From: CAWIVH01 sp963839475
GTDB lineage: Bacteria; Acidobacteriota; UBA6911
Length of the DNA: 64,000 bases
Direction: 5' to 3'
Assembly (NCBI GenBank): GCA_963839475.1
Contig: CAWIVH010000001.1
Location: 930,001 to 994,000, forward strand
Below are positions 17,901-27,300 of this stretch, piece after piece. The translations under genes and the position numbers were made by a program. How positions within the stretch are numbered: the first letter of the stretch is position 1; each line of letters begins with the position of its first letter. The notes under the pieces were generated by a model. The model was not told where the DNA came from. It worked only from the letters and a program-made list of their open reading frames with translations, and searched no databases.

Positions 17901-20001
17901 ACCCTTCTCAACACTTCCCGCCGGATATATCGCAACGGTCGCGGGCGGATCGACATTTGCGGGCGATGGAAGCAAGGCGACCGAGGCGCCGATTGCCGGC
18001 TACGGCATCAGCCAGGACTCCGCCGGGAATCTGTATATCGTCGACCAGTTGAGAAACGGCGTGCGCAGGATTGACTCGCGGACAGGGGTTGTCACCACGG
18101 TCGCCGGAGATGGCGAAGCGGCCACCTCGGGGGATGGCAGGCTTGCGATCGCAGCCGGCATGATTCCGGTATACCCCGGTAGCAGCAATGTTGTGGCCGG
18201 AATCGCTTTTAACCCGGCCGGAGACATGTTCGTTGCGGACAGCAGTTACATTCGAAAAGTTGATTCCTCCACCGGCATCATTAGCACCATAGCCGGCAGT
18301 TCTGACTCAGGACCTTGCGTGGACGGCGGCCTGGCCAGCAAAGCATGTTTGGGTTTTCCGCAGGCCATCGCCTTCGATAAAAGCGGGAATATGTTCTTCG
18401 CGGATGCCGGCAATCAAAATGTCCGCAGAATCGACGTGGCCACAAGGATCATCACCACGATCGCAGGATCGGGAAAGCAGGGATTTTCCGGCGACAATGG
18501 GCCGGCCTCCAAAGCCGACCTCAATGATCCAAATGGTCTGACGGTGGACGACGCCGGGAATGTCTACATTGCCGACAGCAACAACTACCGTGTGCGAAAG
18601 ATAGATGCCTCAACCCAGATCATCACCACCATCGCCGGGGATGGCGACGGCGGATATTCCGAATACCTCGGGGACGACGGACCTGCGGTGGCTGCTCACG
18701 TTGCACCGAACGGAATTGCATTGGACAGGAATGGAAACCTTCTTATTGCTGATTATGGCAATCATCGCATTCGCAAAATCACTGTGTCCGGAATAATCAC
18801 CACGGTGGCTGGCAATGGCAATAATGGATTTTCCGGAGATAATGGTCCTGCGACGGAAGCGACCTTGAATCAGCCAAACGCTATCATCGTCGACGCGGCC
18901 GGAAACATCTTCTTTACCGACAGCGGGAACTTCAGAATCCGGAAAATCGCGGCCGGCACTGGAATCATCACAACCGTCGGGGGCAATGGCGAGCAGCGCT
19001 ACCCCGATGAGAACGGACCCGCTTCGCTGGCGGCATTCCTTTTTCCCGTTTCCATCGCATTTGATTCAGCTGGCAATTACTATGTGGCAGACGAAAGCGG
19101 GGCAAGGGTCCGTAAGGTGGAGGGGATCACGGGAGTCATTACTACCGTGGCCGGCGGCGGAATACTTGAAGCTGCGGATAGCGACGGAGGGCCTGCAACA
19201 AAGGCATTGCTCATCCCGAGAGCTATTGCCTTCGACAGCTCCGACAACCTGTATATTGCCGAAACTTATGCGAATCGGATCAGGAAGGTGGACCTCAAGA
19301 CCGGTATTATCAGCACCGTGGCCGGAAACGGCGATGAGGGCAATACAGGTGATGGCGGCCTCGCAATTGCAGCAACGCTCAACTACCCGACCTCGATCGC
19401 AGTCGACCCGGGCGGAAATCTGTACATTGCCGACAACAACAACCGTCGAATACGAAAAGTGAGCTTTGCCACGGGCATCATCACAAACGTGGCCGGGGGT
19501 GGAGCCCCTTACCAGGGATACGGCGACGGCGGTCCCGCCACGCAGGCGTCGCTCGGATCCTACACAACCATCCATGTGGACGCTGCCGGGAATCTCATTA
19601 TCGTCGATGTTGATAACGATACCGATAGGAGGGTGGTTCGCAGGGTCGACGCGGCCACCCAAGTGATCACCACCGTCGCCGGCGGAGGGGACTCCGTAGA
19701 TGAAGACATTCCGGCAACTTCGGCCAAACTGTACCCCGTGTTTGCCTGGACAGATAAAAACGGCAACCTGTTCGTAATCGACGAATCCCTGATGAGCATC
19801 AGGAAGATCGATTCCCAGACCAATAAAATCAAAACGGTGGCCGGAGGCAACCAACAGAATGGCTTTTCCGGCGATGGCGGGCCCAGCCTCAATGCCATGC
19901 TGAATTACCCAAGGTGCGCTGCCTTTGACAAGGCAGGCAATCTCTATATAGTGGATACAGAAAACCAGCGGATTCGGGCGGTGCGCGGGCCTATCCAATA
20001 A
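14959..20001 (+). CDS. Giant secreted NHL-repeat protein (copy A)
   Basis: About 1680 aa, exported. Signal peptide MKFSRIFTMTAALLLLASLP; this ATG (14959) is preferred over 14875 because it begins the signal peptide. Next come repeated beta-rich segments (about 35-490) of the form 'LFVDxxGxxTGIALxNP' and 'YxTLPVADLT', each about 130 residues. A Big_2-like Ig segment follows (ending with DTTGNIQGRKAGFSTLTI), then about four NHL-type repeats and an IPT/TIG domain (SPSHANSRGGTAITVKGKNF). Last is a block of twelve consecutive repeats of about 56 residues with the core 'GNxYIADxxNxRIRKID..TGIITTVAG'. The protein ends IRAVRGPIQ. Twelve repeats could form two six-bladed propellers. It is intact, unlike the related genes at 29028-39420. 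It is followed after 46 bases by the caspase-like gene. Binding partners are unknown. Confidence 0.9.
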   Translation: MKFSRIFTMTAALLLLASLPAVLFTQSQLQVGYTLVSPGQGTAAPVGSALFSYTNAQGVLVSQAGVGASEPILSGRLFVDQVGTDTGIALVNPSVQTANIVFTLRDSAGSEVARKTRQLDPGCHLPTFVTQLMGLSLTGFSGSLTFESDQKLAAITLRQAQKGGDPMYTTLPVADLTAPATSQPVVFPQIAAGGGYGTQLVLINTSSQKLTGRIVFTGSDGKPLSVRLKDSSSSQFQYAIEPQGVYRAEFDRPEGLAAGYAVLTPDTGTPTPSGTAIFRYSQNGSLVTEAGVAGTTPTTSARIFVDNAGSYTGVALANPSDQPALITYALLDRFGSLVDSTTRTLQARNHIAIFAHELFPNLVPGFTGLLEINSPVPVVPITLKLTNNEINEPILTTLPVADLTKEAKNTSFIFAQIAIGSGFSTRLIFLNTSKTKADGGTLSYFQSDGTPMTIPQGGKTGSQFTYSLTEGGGAQFLPGNALKAASIIIVDSMSGTGTGEVSVNEGNSFRPSLLVTDSAGKVRDDFDLQFSSLSTDVATIDTTGNIQGRKAGFSTLTIAAGDVITTGTITVVSVKSGVVGFEITGVAQDLARRIYMANSRDSSILLAQSVSEAPETYAGVPKSPGLKNDARLQSLFRNPSFLAFDQAQATLYVSDSSNHAIRRIFAGAAGKVDTLSGTGAAGGADGSLAQASFNTPQGVALDTRGNLWVVDSGNHTIRRIDLADKTVVTIAGKPGSTGAQDGKGDQARFNTPVGIALESEPLAKQLEREINGLPPPPISFIVADSGNRTLRRVKETGEVETIRTSTSSPAQGAPGAPSKLEAANSTLDTPTGVYVDGVGNIYVSEPSSNRIRVLLRNGTLVPVSQANTFRSPRGIVVTQSGKVVITDSSKSAQEISYGAPLITEISPSHANSRGGTAITVKGKNFSADSVLLVGNVAVPDRKVVNSETITFTLPAVGSGRTTLSVINRGGLGQKQLIIDAIPFSTLPAGYIATVAGGSTFAGDGSKATEAPIAGYGISQDSAGNLYIVDQLRNGVRRIDSRTGVVTTVAGDGEAATSGDGRLAIAAGMIPVYPGSSNVVAGIAFNPAGDMFVADSSYIRKVDSSTGIISTIAGSSDSGPCVDGGLASKACLGFPQAIAFDKSGNMFFADAGNQNVRRIDVATRIITTIAGSGKQGFSGDNGPASKADLNDPNGLTVDDAGNVYIADSNNYRVRKIDASTQIITTIAGDGDGGYSEYLGDDGPAVAAHVAPNGIALDRNGNLLIADYGNHRIRKITVSGIITTVAGNGNNGFSGDNGPATEATLNQPNAIIVDAAGNIFFTDSGNFRIRKIAAGTGIITTVGGNGEQRYPDENGPASLAAFLFPVSIAFDSAGNYYVADESGARVRKVEGITGVITTVAGGGILEAADSDGGPATKALLIPRAIAFDSSDNLYIAETYANRIRKVDLKTGIISTVAGNGDEGNTGDGGLAIAATLNYPTSIAVDPGGNLYIADNNNRRIRKVSFATGIITNVAGGGAPYQGYGDGGPATQASLGSYTTIHVDAAGNLIIVDVDNDTDRRVVRRVDAATQVITTVAGGGDSVDEDIPATSAKLYPVFAWTDKNGNLFVIDESLMSIRKIDSQTNKIKTVAGGNQQNGFSGDGGPSLNAMLNYPRCAAFDKAGNLYIVDTENQRIRAVRGPIQ

Positions 20002-20047
20002 TGGCGGGCTCTGCCGCCGCCCGGCAAAATATGGAGAAAGAAGCTCC

Positions 20048-23000
20048 ATGTTAAATCCTAATCCCGCGGCAACACCAGAATGGTCGCGAACCGGCGCGAA
20101 GATCCTTTTCGCGGCGCTCCTTGTCTTGGCGGGGGTCTCAACCATCCGCGGGCAGGCGGGGCAGGGCATAGACCCCCAGAGAACCTGGGCCCTGGCTGTC
20201 GGCATCTCGAACTACGCCAAGGTCGAGCCTCTGCAATACGCGGCCAGCGACGCGCAATCCTTTGCCCAGTTCCTGGCCAGCCCGCGGGGCGGAGGAATTC
20301 CCGCGGATCACATCACCACTCTCCTGGAAGAGCAGGCCACCCGTGACGCCGTCACCCTCTCCCTCGATGGTATGGTGGATAAGGTGAAACCGGGAGACAC
20401 CGTGATTGTTTATCTGGCGGGACATGGGCACGTCCGGAACAACCTGGGATATTTTCTCCCTATCGAAGGCGACCTGAAGTCGGCAGCGGCAACCGGTGTT
20501 TATTTCCAGCAGATAAAGGACTTGATCGAGCTCGGGATCGCACAAGCCCGCATCAAAATCCTGATCACGGACATCTGCCACGCGGGCCGGATCGGAACCA
20601 AAACCACGCCTCTCGGTGAAAAAATTCAGAACCTGATCAACGAGCAGTTCGAGAATCTGACCGGCGGCAAAGGGATTTTCCTGAACCTCCTGGCGAGCCG
20701 GCCGACCGAACGCTCCTATGAATCCGACGAGCTGGGTCACGGCGTTTTTACCTACGCCCTGCTCGAGGCGCTGAACGGCAAAGCAGCCGCGCAGGGAAAC
20801 CCGATTGTCGAGGCTCGCCGGGTTGTGGATCACGTCCTGGCGGAAGTGCCCAAGTACACAGGTCAGAGCCAGCACCCGGTCGTGAACAAGGACTTCGAAC
20901 CGAGCCTGCCCCTCGCCTTCATCGACAAGCCCGGACCTCCCCCCGTGGTTTTGTCGGCTTCGGTCACGCTTGAAATACTCAACGCCGGAAAGAGCGGTTA
21001 TATCCGCGTCCAGTGGGTCGACCCGAAAACCGACGCGGTTGCGGTCCGCCCCTTGGCCTCCGACGACTCCGCGGTCCGCCTGATTTCGCTTTCCCAGGGG
21101 GAGCTGCAGCTCAATTTCATTGACGCAGCCAAACAGTCCAAGCAGGTCCGGGTGAAGCTGAATCCCGGGCGGAACGTCTTGAACCTGCTCGATGTGAAAA
21201 CCGGCCGGCTGTACTCTCCCGGCCGGCCTGACGGCCAGATCGCATCGCTGCGGCCGATGCTCCCGGCCGCACCCCCGGCCGCTTTCGGGATGCAGATCGC
21301 AGCCCCCGGCAACGACGCCGATGAAGCCGTGGTGCTGATGAGGCTGGAGAAAAACACCGAGGTCCTCGCGGACGATGTCTCCTATGGCAGCAGCACGGAC
21401 GCCGAGAGGTTTGTGCAGCTGGCCGGGCTTACGAAAGGCACCCACAAAATCAACCTTGTCTACTCGCCGGAAAGGGAGCAGCGCTTCCGCCTGAAACTGT
21501 TCGCCGGGAAGCAGATCTTCGACCCGTCCACCGGCGAACTGCGCTACATCAGGGAAGCGCCGCGCACAGGTTCATCTGTTACGCCGCCCGACTCCCTGCC
21601 GGCTCCGCTCCAGGAAACCTATCGGCGTTTTATCCAGGCTGTATGGGAGGAGCGGCTGATCCAGCCTCAGGGCAATTGCGCGTGGGATTACTACCAGCAG
21701 CTGCAGGATCGCGTCCCTCCCGCGCTGCGCCAATCCCTTTCCCAAACCCTGGCGGTTGCCATGGGGGACCGGGCGCAGAGAATTATCCTGAAATACCTGG
21801 CCGGTGGGGATATTCGCTGGAACGCGGCCATGTTCGAGGAAGGTCTCGCTCTGACCGAACGCATGAGCGGATTCTTCAAGACCCCTGCCGTCCTTCAGTC
21901 GCAGAGGAGCTTCTTCGCGGGACGGGCCCTGCTTGAGCGCGGCGATTATGCTCGCGCCGACCAGGAGCTGCAAAGAGCGGTGAGCCTGGATGCCGAGGCC
22001 GGCCATGCCTACAATGCCCTGGGGCTATCCTATTGGAAACAGAATCTGCTCGATCGCGCGATTCCCGCGCTCGAACAGGCCATCGCGATCAGCCCGCGCT
22101 GGAACTATCCGCGCATGACCATGGCTTTCATCCGTTTCGAACAGCGCAGGTACCAGGAAGCTGAGCAGATCTTCCGCGAAGCGATCCGGATCGACGAAGA
22201 AGACGGCTCCGCCCACCACGGCCTCGCACAGCTGCAATTGCTGCTCGGTAACATGCCCGCGGCCGAATCTGAAGTCGGCCGGGCCATCGACTATGGTCCC
22301 GGCAACGCCTATGCCCATGAAACCCTCGGCAAAATAAGGCAGGTTCAGCAGCGATACGAAGAAGCAGAACGGCAGTTCCGCCTGGCAATGCGGCTGGAGC
22401 CTGACGAGCCGTCCTTTGCCCTCAGCTTGGCGGAACTCCTCCGCCTGCTGGGCCGCAATCCGGAAGCGGGCCAGGCTTTCGCCCGGCTGGCCGGAAACAA
22501 TAATCTCAGTCCCGCCGCCCTTCAGGCCTATGCCCGTTTCCTCAGGGAACAGAACCGGGCGCCGGAAGCTGAGGCCCTCTTCGGCCAGGCCATCCGCAAA
22601 TCGCCGAAAGACGCCAACCTTCACGTGATGTACGGAGCTTTTCTTCGCGATGCCGGCCGCGACAGGGATGCCGAACGGGAGCTCAAGACCGCGCTGCAGA
22701 TTGCACCGCGCAACGCTTTCGCACGGCACGATATGGCGCTCCTGTACCTGACGAGGAAGCAGCCTGCCAATGCGGAGAACGAATTGGCGCAGGCCTTCAA
22801 GGACGATCCGCGGCTGGCGGCCCCCCACAGGTTTCTCGGCCAGATCCGCGTCGCGCAAAATCGGTTTCCGGAGGCGCTCGCCGAATACCGCAAAGCCCTG
22901 GAGCTTTCCATCGACGTAAACCAGCAGCAGGAATTAAGGGAAGAGATCGCCAGGACCGGGTCTGAGCTGGCACGGCAACAGGTAGGAGAAGCCGGGAAGA

Positions 23001-23899
23001 AATTAAGCGCCGGCAGGAATGCCGAAGCGTGGTCGATCTACTGCTCGGCGCTGAAGCTCGTCCCCGAATCCCGCGAGCTGCGCACGGCGATTCTGCAGTT
23101 CGCGGCCTCCCGGCCCCCCGGACTCGATCCGGCACAGCTGCCGCCGGGAACATTGGCGCAGATTTTAAAGAGCGAGTTCTGGCAGGCTCAGCTCCAGGCC
23201 GAAACGGAATGGCAGAAGCAGGATCGCAGGTCGGCCATCCGCACCTTCACCGCGGCATTCAGCCGGATAACTCCGGAAGACCGCCGCAGGATCGCCTCGA
23301 CTGATTTTAACCTCGGGAACGAAGGCTTCGGAATTCACCCCACGATCCACCGCTGGGCCCAACGCATGATCGAGGAGCGTGACTATGCCGGGGCGCTGGG
23401 ATTGCTGGAGAGTTCGCTTCGCCAAGGCTATTTCGCGGTGGTTCCGAACTACAATCCCTTGACTGTCGACAGCCTGTGGATAAGGCCCGACCTGCCGGAC
23501 CCCCGTGAGATCAAAGATTACGATATCGCGCATCATCCCGACAGGAAGGCTCATGAACTTTTCGCAGCGGCGCGGGCAGGAGCAGGAGATTTGGCGGAAG
23601 CCAGGAAGTATCTTCCCGCCCTCGAATCAGCCCGGCCCGATCTGCAGGCGCGCTTGCAGCTCGCCAGGGTTTTGCAGCGCGAGAAAAAGTGGGGTGACGG
23701 GATAGCGCTGCTGATGGAAGTCCTGTCATCTGCGGAATTGGATCGGCAGCAGGAATCTCTACCGGATGCCTTTGTGCTGCTGGCACGGATGCAGTGTGAA
23801 GCGGGCGACTGCGAAGCCGGCCGCAAGACCCTCGGCCGGGCTCAACAGGTTCTCCCGGGCAACAAGGCGATCGAGGCCGCAGCCAAGCAATTGCGATAG
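20048..23899 (+). CDS. Exported caspase-fold (C14) peptidase with TPR repeats
   Basis: A 1283-residue protein. Hydrophobic N-terminal segment (about 16-33) followed by Gln-Ala, consistent with a signal peptide. The peptidase C14 domain (about 45-270) has the catalytic His in YLAGHGH (His126) and Cys in ILITDICHAG (Cys177), so it should be active. A central beta-rich region (300-510) is followed by about ten TPR-like repeats (roughly 620-970, e.g. AYNALGLSYWKQNLLDRAIPALEQA) and further helical repeats to the end. The start ATG at 20048 has GGAGAAAGAAG upstream. It lies 46 bases after NHL protein A on the same strand and is probably cotranscribed with it. The target is unknown; a processing or signalling role for the NHL protein is an inference only. 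Confidence 0.9.
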   Translation: MLNPNPAATPEWSRTGAKILFAALLVLAGVSTIRGQAGQGIDPQRTWALAVGISNYAKVEPLQYAASDAQSFAQFLASPRGGGIPADHITTLLEEQATRDAVTLSLDGMVDKVKPGDTVIVYLAGHGHVRNNLGYFLPIEGDLKSAAATGVYFQQIKDLIELGIAQARIKILITDICHAGRIGTKTTPLGEKIQNLINEQFENLTGGKGIFLNLLASRPTERSYESDELGHGVFTYALLEALNGKAAAQGNPIVEARRVVDHVLAEVPKYTGQSQHPVVNKDFEPSLPLAFIDKPGPPPVVLSASVTLEILNAGKSGYIRVQWVDPKTDAVAVRPLASDDSAVRLISLSQGELQLNFIDAAKQSKQVRVKLNPGRNVLNLLDVKTGRLYSPGRPDGQIASLRPMLPAAPPAAFGMQIAAPGNDADEAVVLMRLEKNTEVLADDVSYGSSTDAERFVQLAGLTKGTHKINLVYSPEREQRFRLKLFAGKQIFDPSTGELRYIREAPRTGSSVTPPDSLPAPLQETYRRFIQAVWEERLIQPQGNCAWDYYQQLQDRVPPALRQSLSQTLAVAMGDRAQRIILKYLAGGDIRWNAAMFEEGLALTERMSGFFKTPAVLQSQRSFFAGRALLERGDYARADQELQRAVSLDAEAGHAYNALGLSYWKQNLLDRAIPALEQAIAISPRWNYPRMTMAFIRFEQRRYQEAEQIFREAIRIDEEDGSAHHGLAQLQLLLGNMPAAESEVGRAIDYGPGNAYAHETLGKIRQVQQRYEEAERQFRLAMRLEPDEPSFALSLAELLRLLGRNPEAGQAFARLAGNNNLSPAALQAYARFLREQNRAPEAEALFGQAIRKSPKDANLHVMYGAFLRDAGRDRDAERELKTALQIAPRNAFARHDMALLYLTRKQPANAENELAQAFKDDPRLAAPHRFLGQIRVAQNRFPEALAEYRKALELSIDVNQQQELREEIARTGSELARQQVGEAGKKLSAGRNAEAWSIYCSALKLVPESRELRTAILQFAASRPPGLDPAQLPPGTLAQILKSEFWQAQLQAETEWQKQDRRSAIRTFTAAFSRITPEDRRRIASTDFNLGNEGFGIHPTIHRWAQRMIEERDYAGALGLLESSLRQGYFAVVPNYNPLTVDSLWIRPDLPDPREIKDYDIAHHPDRKAHELFAAARAGAGDLAEARKYLPALESARPDLQARLQLARVLQREKKWGDGIALLMEVLSSAELDRQQESLPDAFVLLARMQCEAGDCEAGRKTLGRAQQVLPGNKAIEAAAKQLR

Positions 23900-24005
23900 G
23901 GAGGCTTCAACCTTAAACTTGTCAGCCGTTGCGAAGGGACTCGGATTTGTTGCCCTGGTAATTCCCGGCAGTGAACAGGCTTTCTCGGAACCACGAGAAT
24001 GACGA

Positions 24006-24244
24006 TTTTGGAGCGGGCTTTCAGCCCTCATTTTCTTATCTGCCAGATCCTGGGCCTTCGGCCTCCCGCGTCGCGGGATCTGCGACGAGGCTGGTATGTG
24101 GTCGCGCTTTCAGTGCTCACAAATTTATGAATTGTCTGCTTTTATGGAATATGAGAGGGCCGAAGGCCCGATGCCATAACAGCCTGGGGCGAAGACCCAG
24201 GTTTCAGTGAGATATGAGAGAAGGGCTGAAAGCCCGCTCCATAA
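24006..24244. repeat. Second copy of the 239-bp TIR element
   Basis: Same length and order as the copy at 11908-12146, with terminal inverted repeats of 23 bp (24006-24028 and 24222-24244) that differ at one position, and the same internal GGGCCTTCGGCC, CCCGCGTCGCGGG and GGGCCGAAGGCCC hairpins. It occupies most of the gene-free stretch 23900-24342 between the caspase gene and the TonB receptor. After it, GTCCCGTGGGGAC at about 24302-24314 is another small palindrome just before the receptor start. No coding potential is evident. Confidence 0.85.
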
Positions 24245-24342
24245 GAGGCTTTCGAAGTAGCTTATGAAGTGCCTTGATCTAGCCAACGATAAATCAATTG
24301 AGTCCCGTGGGGACGACTGAAAGGTATCACATTGGAGCACTC

Positions 24343-27300
24343 ATGAAACCTGTCCGGATAGCACGAGCGGCTCTGCTCCTATTCGTCCTGATCGGGCTGG
24401 TTCCCCGCCCAGCCCAAACCGACACTCTCACGGGCGAAATTCGCGGAAAAATCCTGGACGTGCAGGGACAGGTACCGCTTGCCGGTGCGATCGTGGTTCT
24501 CACGAACACAGACCGCGGCTGGAAAAAGACCCTGACTACAAATACCGGGGGTGATTATCTTTTCCTTCAGTTGGAGCCGGGCAATTACTCCCTTACGATC
24601 GAAAAAGAGGGTTACTATAAAACCGAGAAGACCGACGTGCTGGTTCCGCTGAACCAGCCCAAAGTAATCATTCCTCCCATCTCGTTGCGCAAGCTGGTCT
24701 CAACTCCCACGCGCGAGGTAACCCTGCGGGGCGAGCAGTCCAAAACCGCGATCATCGATTTGACGGCGCCCGGCCCAACCCCGTCGGTCCTCGCCTTCAT
24801 CCGGGAGCCTGGAAGCGTGGCCCTCGCCTCGCTCCTCCACTGGACTATGCAGTCCAACTATCCGGCGGTCCTGCTGCAGAGCCTGCCGCTGCGCGGCCTG
24901 CGCTCCTTCGACCAGGTTGCGCTGCTGTCGCCCGGCGTATTCCGGGTGCCGTTTACATCGGGGGAAGGTCCGGCCACCGGGATTGGCGTCGGGGGCGCGG
25001 GGCAGTTTTCGGTCAACGGTTCGCGCGGCCGCGGCAATAACTTTACCGTCGACGGATCCGACAACAACGACGAAGACATCGGCGTGCGCCGGCAAGGATT
25101 CGTTTCCCTTATTCCGCAGAGTATCGACAGTGTGCAGGAGTTGCAGATCGTTACAGCAGGCTTCTCTGCCGATTCCGGCAGGAATCATGGCTCGATGGTC
25201 AATGCCGTTTCGCGCCCGGGTGAAAAAAACCACCACGGCAGCCTCTACGGCTTCTTCAACACCAGCGCTCTGAACGCCGAGGGCCGGTTTGACACCCCGT
25301 TTCGGGATGTCCTGAACACCGCTGCTAATTCGGGGGGCGGTTTCAGCGGCTCGGATTCGTCCTGGCAACAATACGGCGGGACGGCGGGGGGCCCGATTGT
25401 GGCGGGGAAGCTCTTCTATTACGTTTCAGCCGAGCAGCAACGACTGCACGGAACGAAAATACGCCAATTCGTGGTCCCCTCCACACAAGAGCGCGGTCTT
25501 CGGACGAAGGATGGATTCGTTCCCATCGAGGACCTGAAAAGCTTTCTGGGGCCCGATATCAACTATTATGATAACGCCGGGAAAGGCGTATTTTCCCTAT
25601 ATCCTCTGCCGAACAACACGGCCGGGCCTTTCGGTGCGAATAACTATTCCGAGGCCAGGGAGGCGGATGGAACGGGCACGATCGCATCGTCGCGGCTGGA
25701 CTGGTACCTGTCTTCGACGCAAAGCGTTTTCGGCCGCTACAACCTAACCGACGACAACGCGACGCTGCCTTTCACCAGCGAAGCCATTCACTCGACACTG
25801 GCCACCTCCACTCGGACGCAAAATCTGTCGCTTTTCTGGAACGGCACATTTGCTCGATACACCAGTGCCTTGCGATTCTCCTATGGCAGGACCAGACTGG
25901 CTTTCCCGACGGACAAGGGCAGCCCGCTTATTTTCGGCTCAGATCCGGGCGGGAGCTCGATACAGAGCCAGCCGATCACCACACCATACGGCCGGTTCGG
26001 GCCGTTCGGTGCCACCGGTCCCATCGGGCAGCTGAGAATCGATCCCTACAGCACGATCGGGGTTGACGTGTTCAACTTCCCGCAAGGCAGGGTCGACAAT
26101 ACCTTCCAGGCGAGCGAGTTCCTGACGCGAGCCTGGGCGCGGCATACGCTCAAATTCGGTTTCGACATCCGCCGTTCCCAGCTGAACAGCTATTCGGATC
26201 GGAACAGCCGGCCGCTGGTCCAGTTCGGCTACGGCCGGGTTTCGTCGACTTGCATGGCCAATCCGACCTGTCCGTTCGCAACCAGCGACGGGCTCCTCCG
26301 CGGCACGGACCTGGCGGCACTCGGAGCGCCGGCCGGATTTCTCCAGACGATCAGCACCCCCGATTATCCCGACACCACCATCGGATTGCGCATCACTCAG
26401 TACGACATATTCGCACAGGATGACTGGAAGGTGCGCCCTAACCTGTCCATTAACCTGGGTTTGCGGTACGAGCTGCAGACGGTCCCTGTGGAGGTCAACA
26501 GCCGCATTGAAAAGTACCTGCACCTGAAACCCGAGGATTTCGGCCACATGGAACCCACGGGAACCCTGCAGAACCGTAACATCATCAACGCGGGAAACTA
26601 TGCTTTTGATGCGTCCATTGCCGCGCTCAATGATTTCCTCGAAGGAAGAGACAAGATCAGCGACCAGGACTACAAGCGGTTCTCGCCGCGCGTCGGCTTC
26701 GCCTGGGACCCGCTGGGAAGCGGGAAACTTTCCATTCGAGGAGGCTACAGCCTCGTCTATGACGCCAACATCGGAGCGGTGACCAGCCAGTCGCGCAATG
26801 TGTTCCCGACGCTGGCGCCGGTAAACCTTGATCCTAGTTTCCAGCCTCCGACTGGCGTCGTGATCAACAGCCCCGCTTTTTTCGTTTTTACGCCGAAGCA
26901 GACGGCTTTGATTCGTCCCGGGACTTTGAATACTTTCAACATCTCAAAAGATGCTTTCGCCACCGCCATGGGCACGCTGTTCGCCCAGACTCCGCCGTCA
27001 CCGGGAGCGGGTTACAGCAGCAACGGCCTGGCTTTCACGCTGCCTGAGCGGATTCTCAAACCGGCGTATGCCCAGCAAATGGCATTCTCCATCGAGCGGC
27101 AATTCGGGGCGAATTACCTGGCTTCGCTTGCATTTGTCCGGACCGCCGGATCGCATCTTCTGCGTTTCGCCACTCCCAACGCGGGGCTGTTATCTACTCC
27201 GATACTCTTATCGGACTTCAGCCATCCGCTGAGGGTTTATTCCATTCCGCCTGTGCTGGTTGCCGGCAACCCGACCCGGCCTGATCCCGGCCTGGGTGCG

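Noticed and set aside
17900..19990. CRISPR-like periodic repeats
   Set aside because: The period of about 168 bases encodes 56-residue NHL repeats in an open frame and the units are too diverged to be a CRISPR array.
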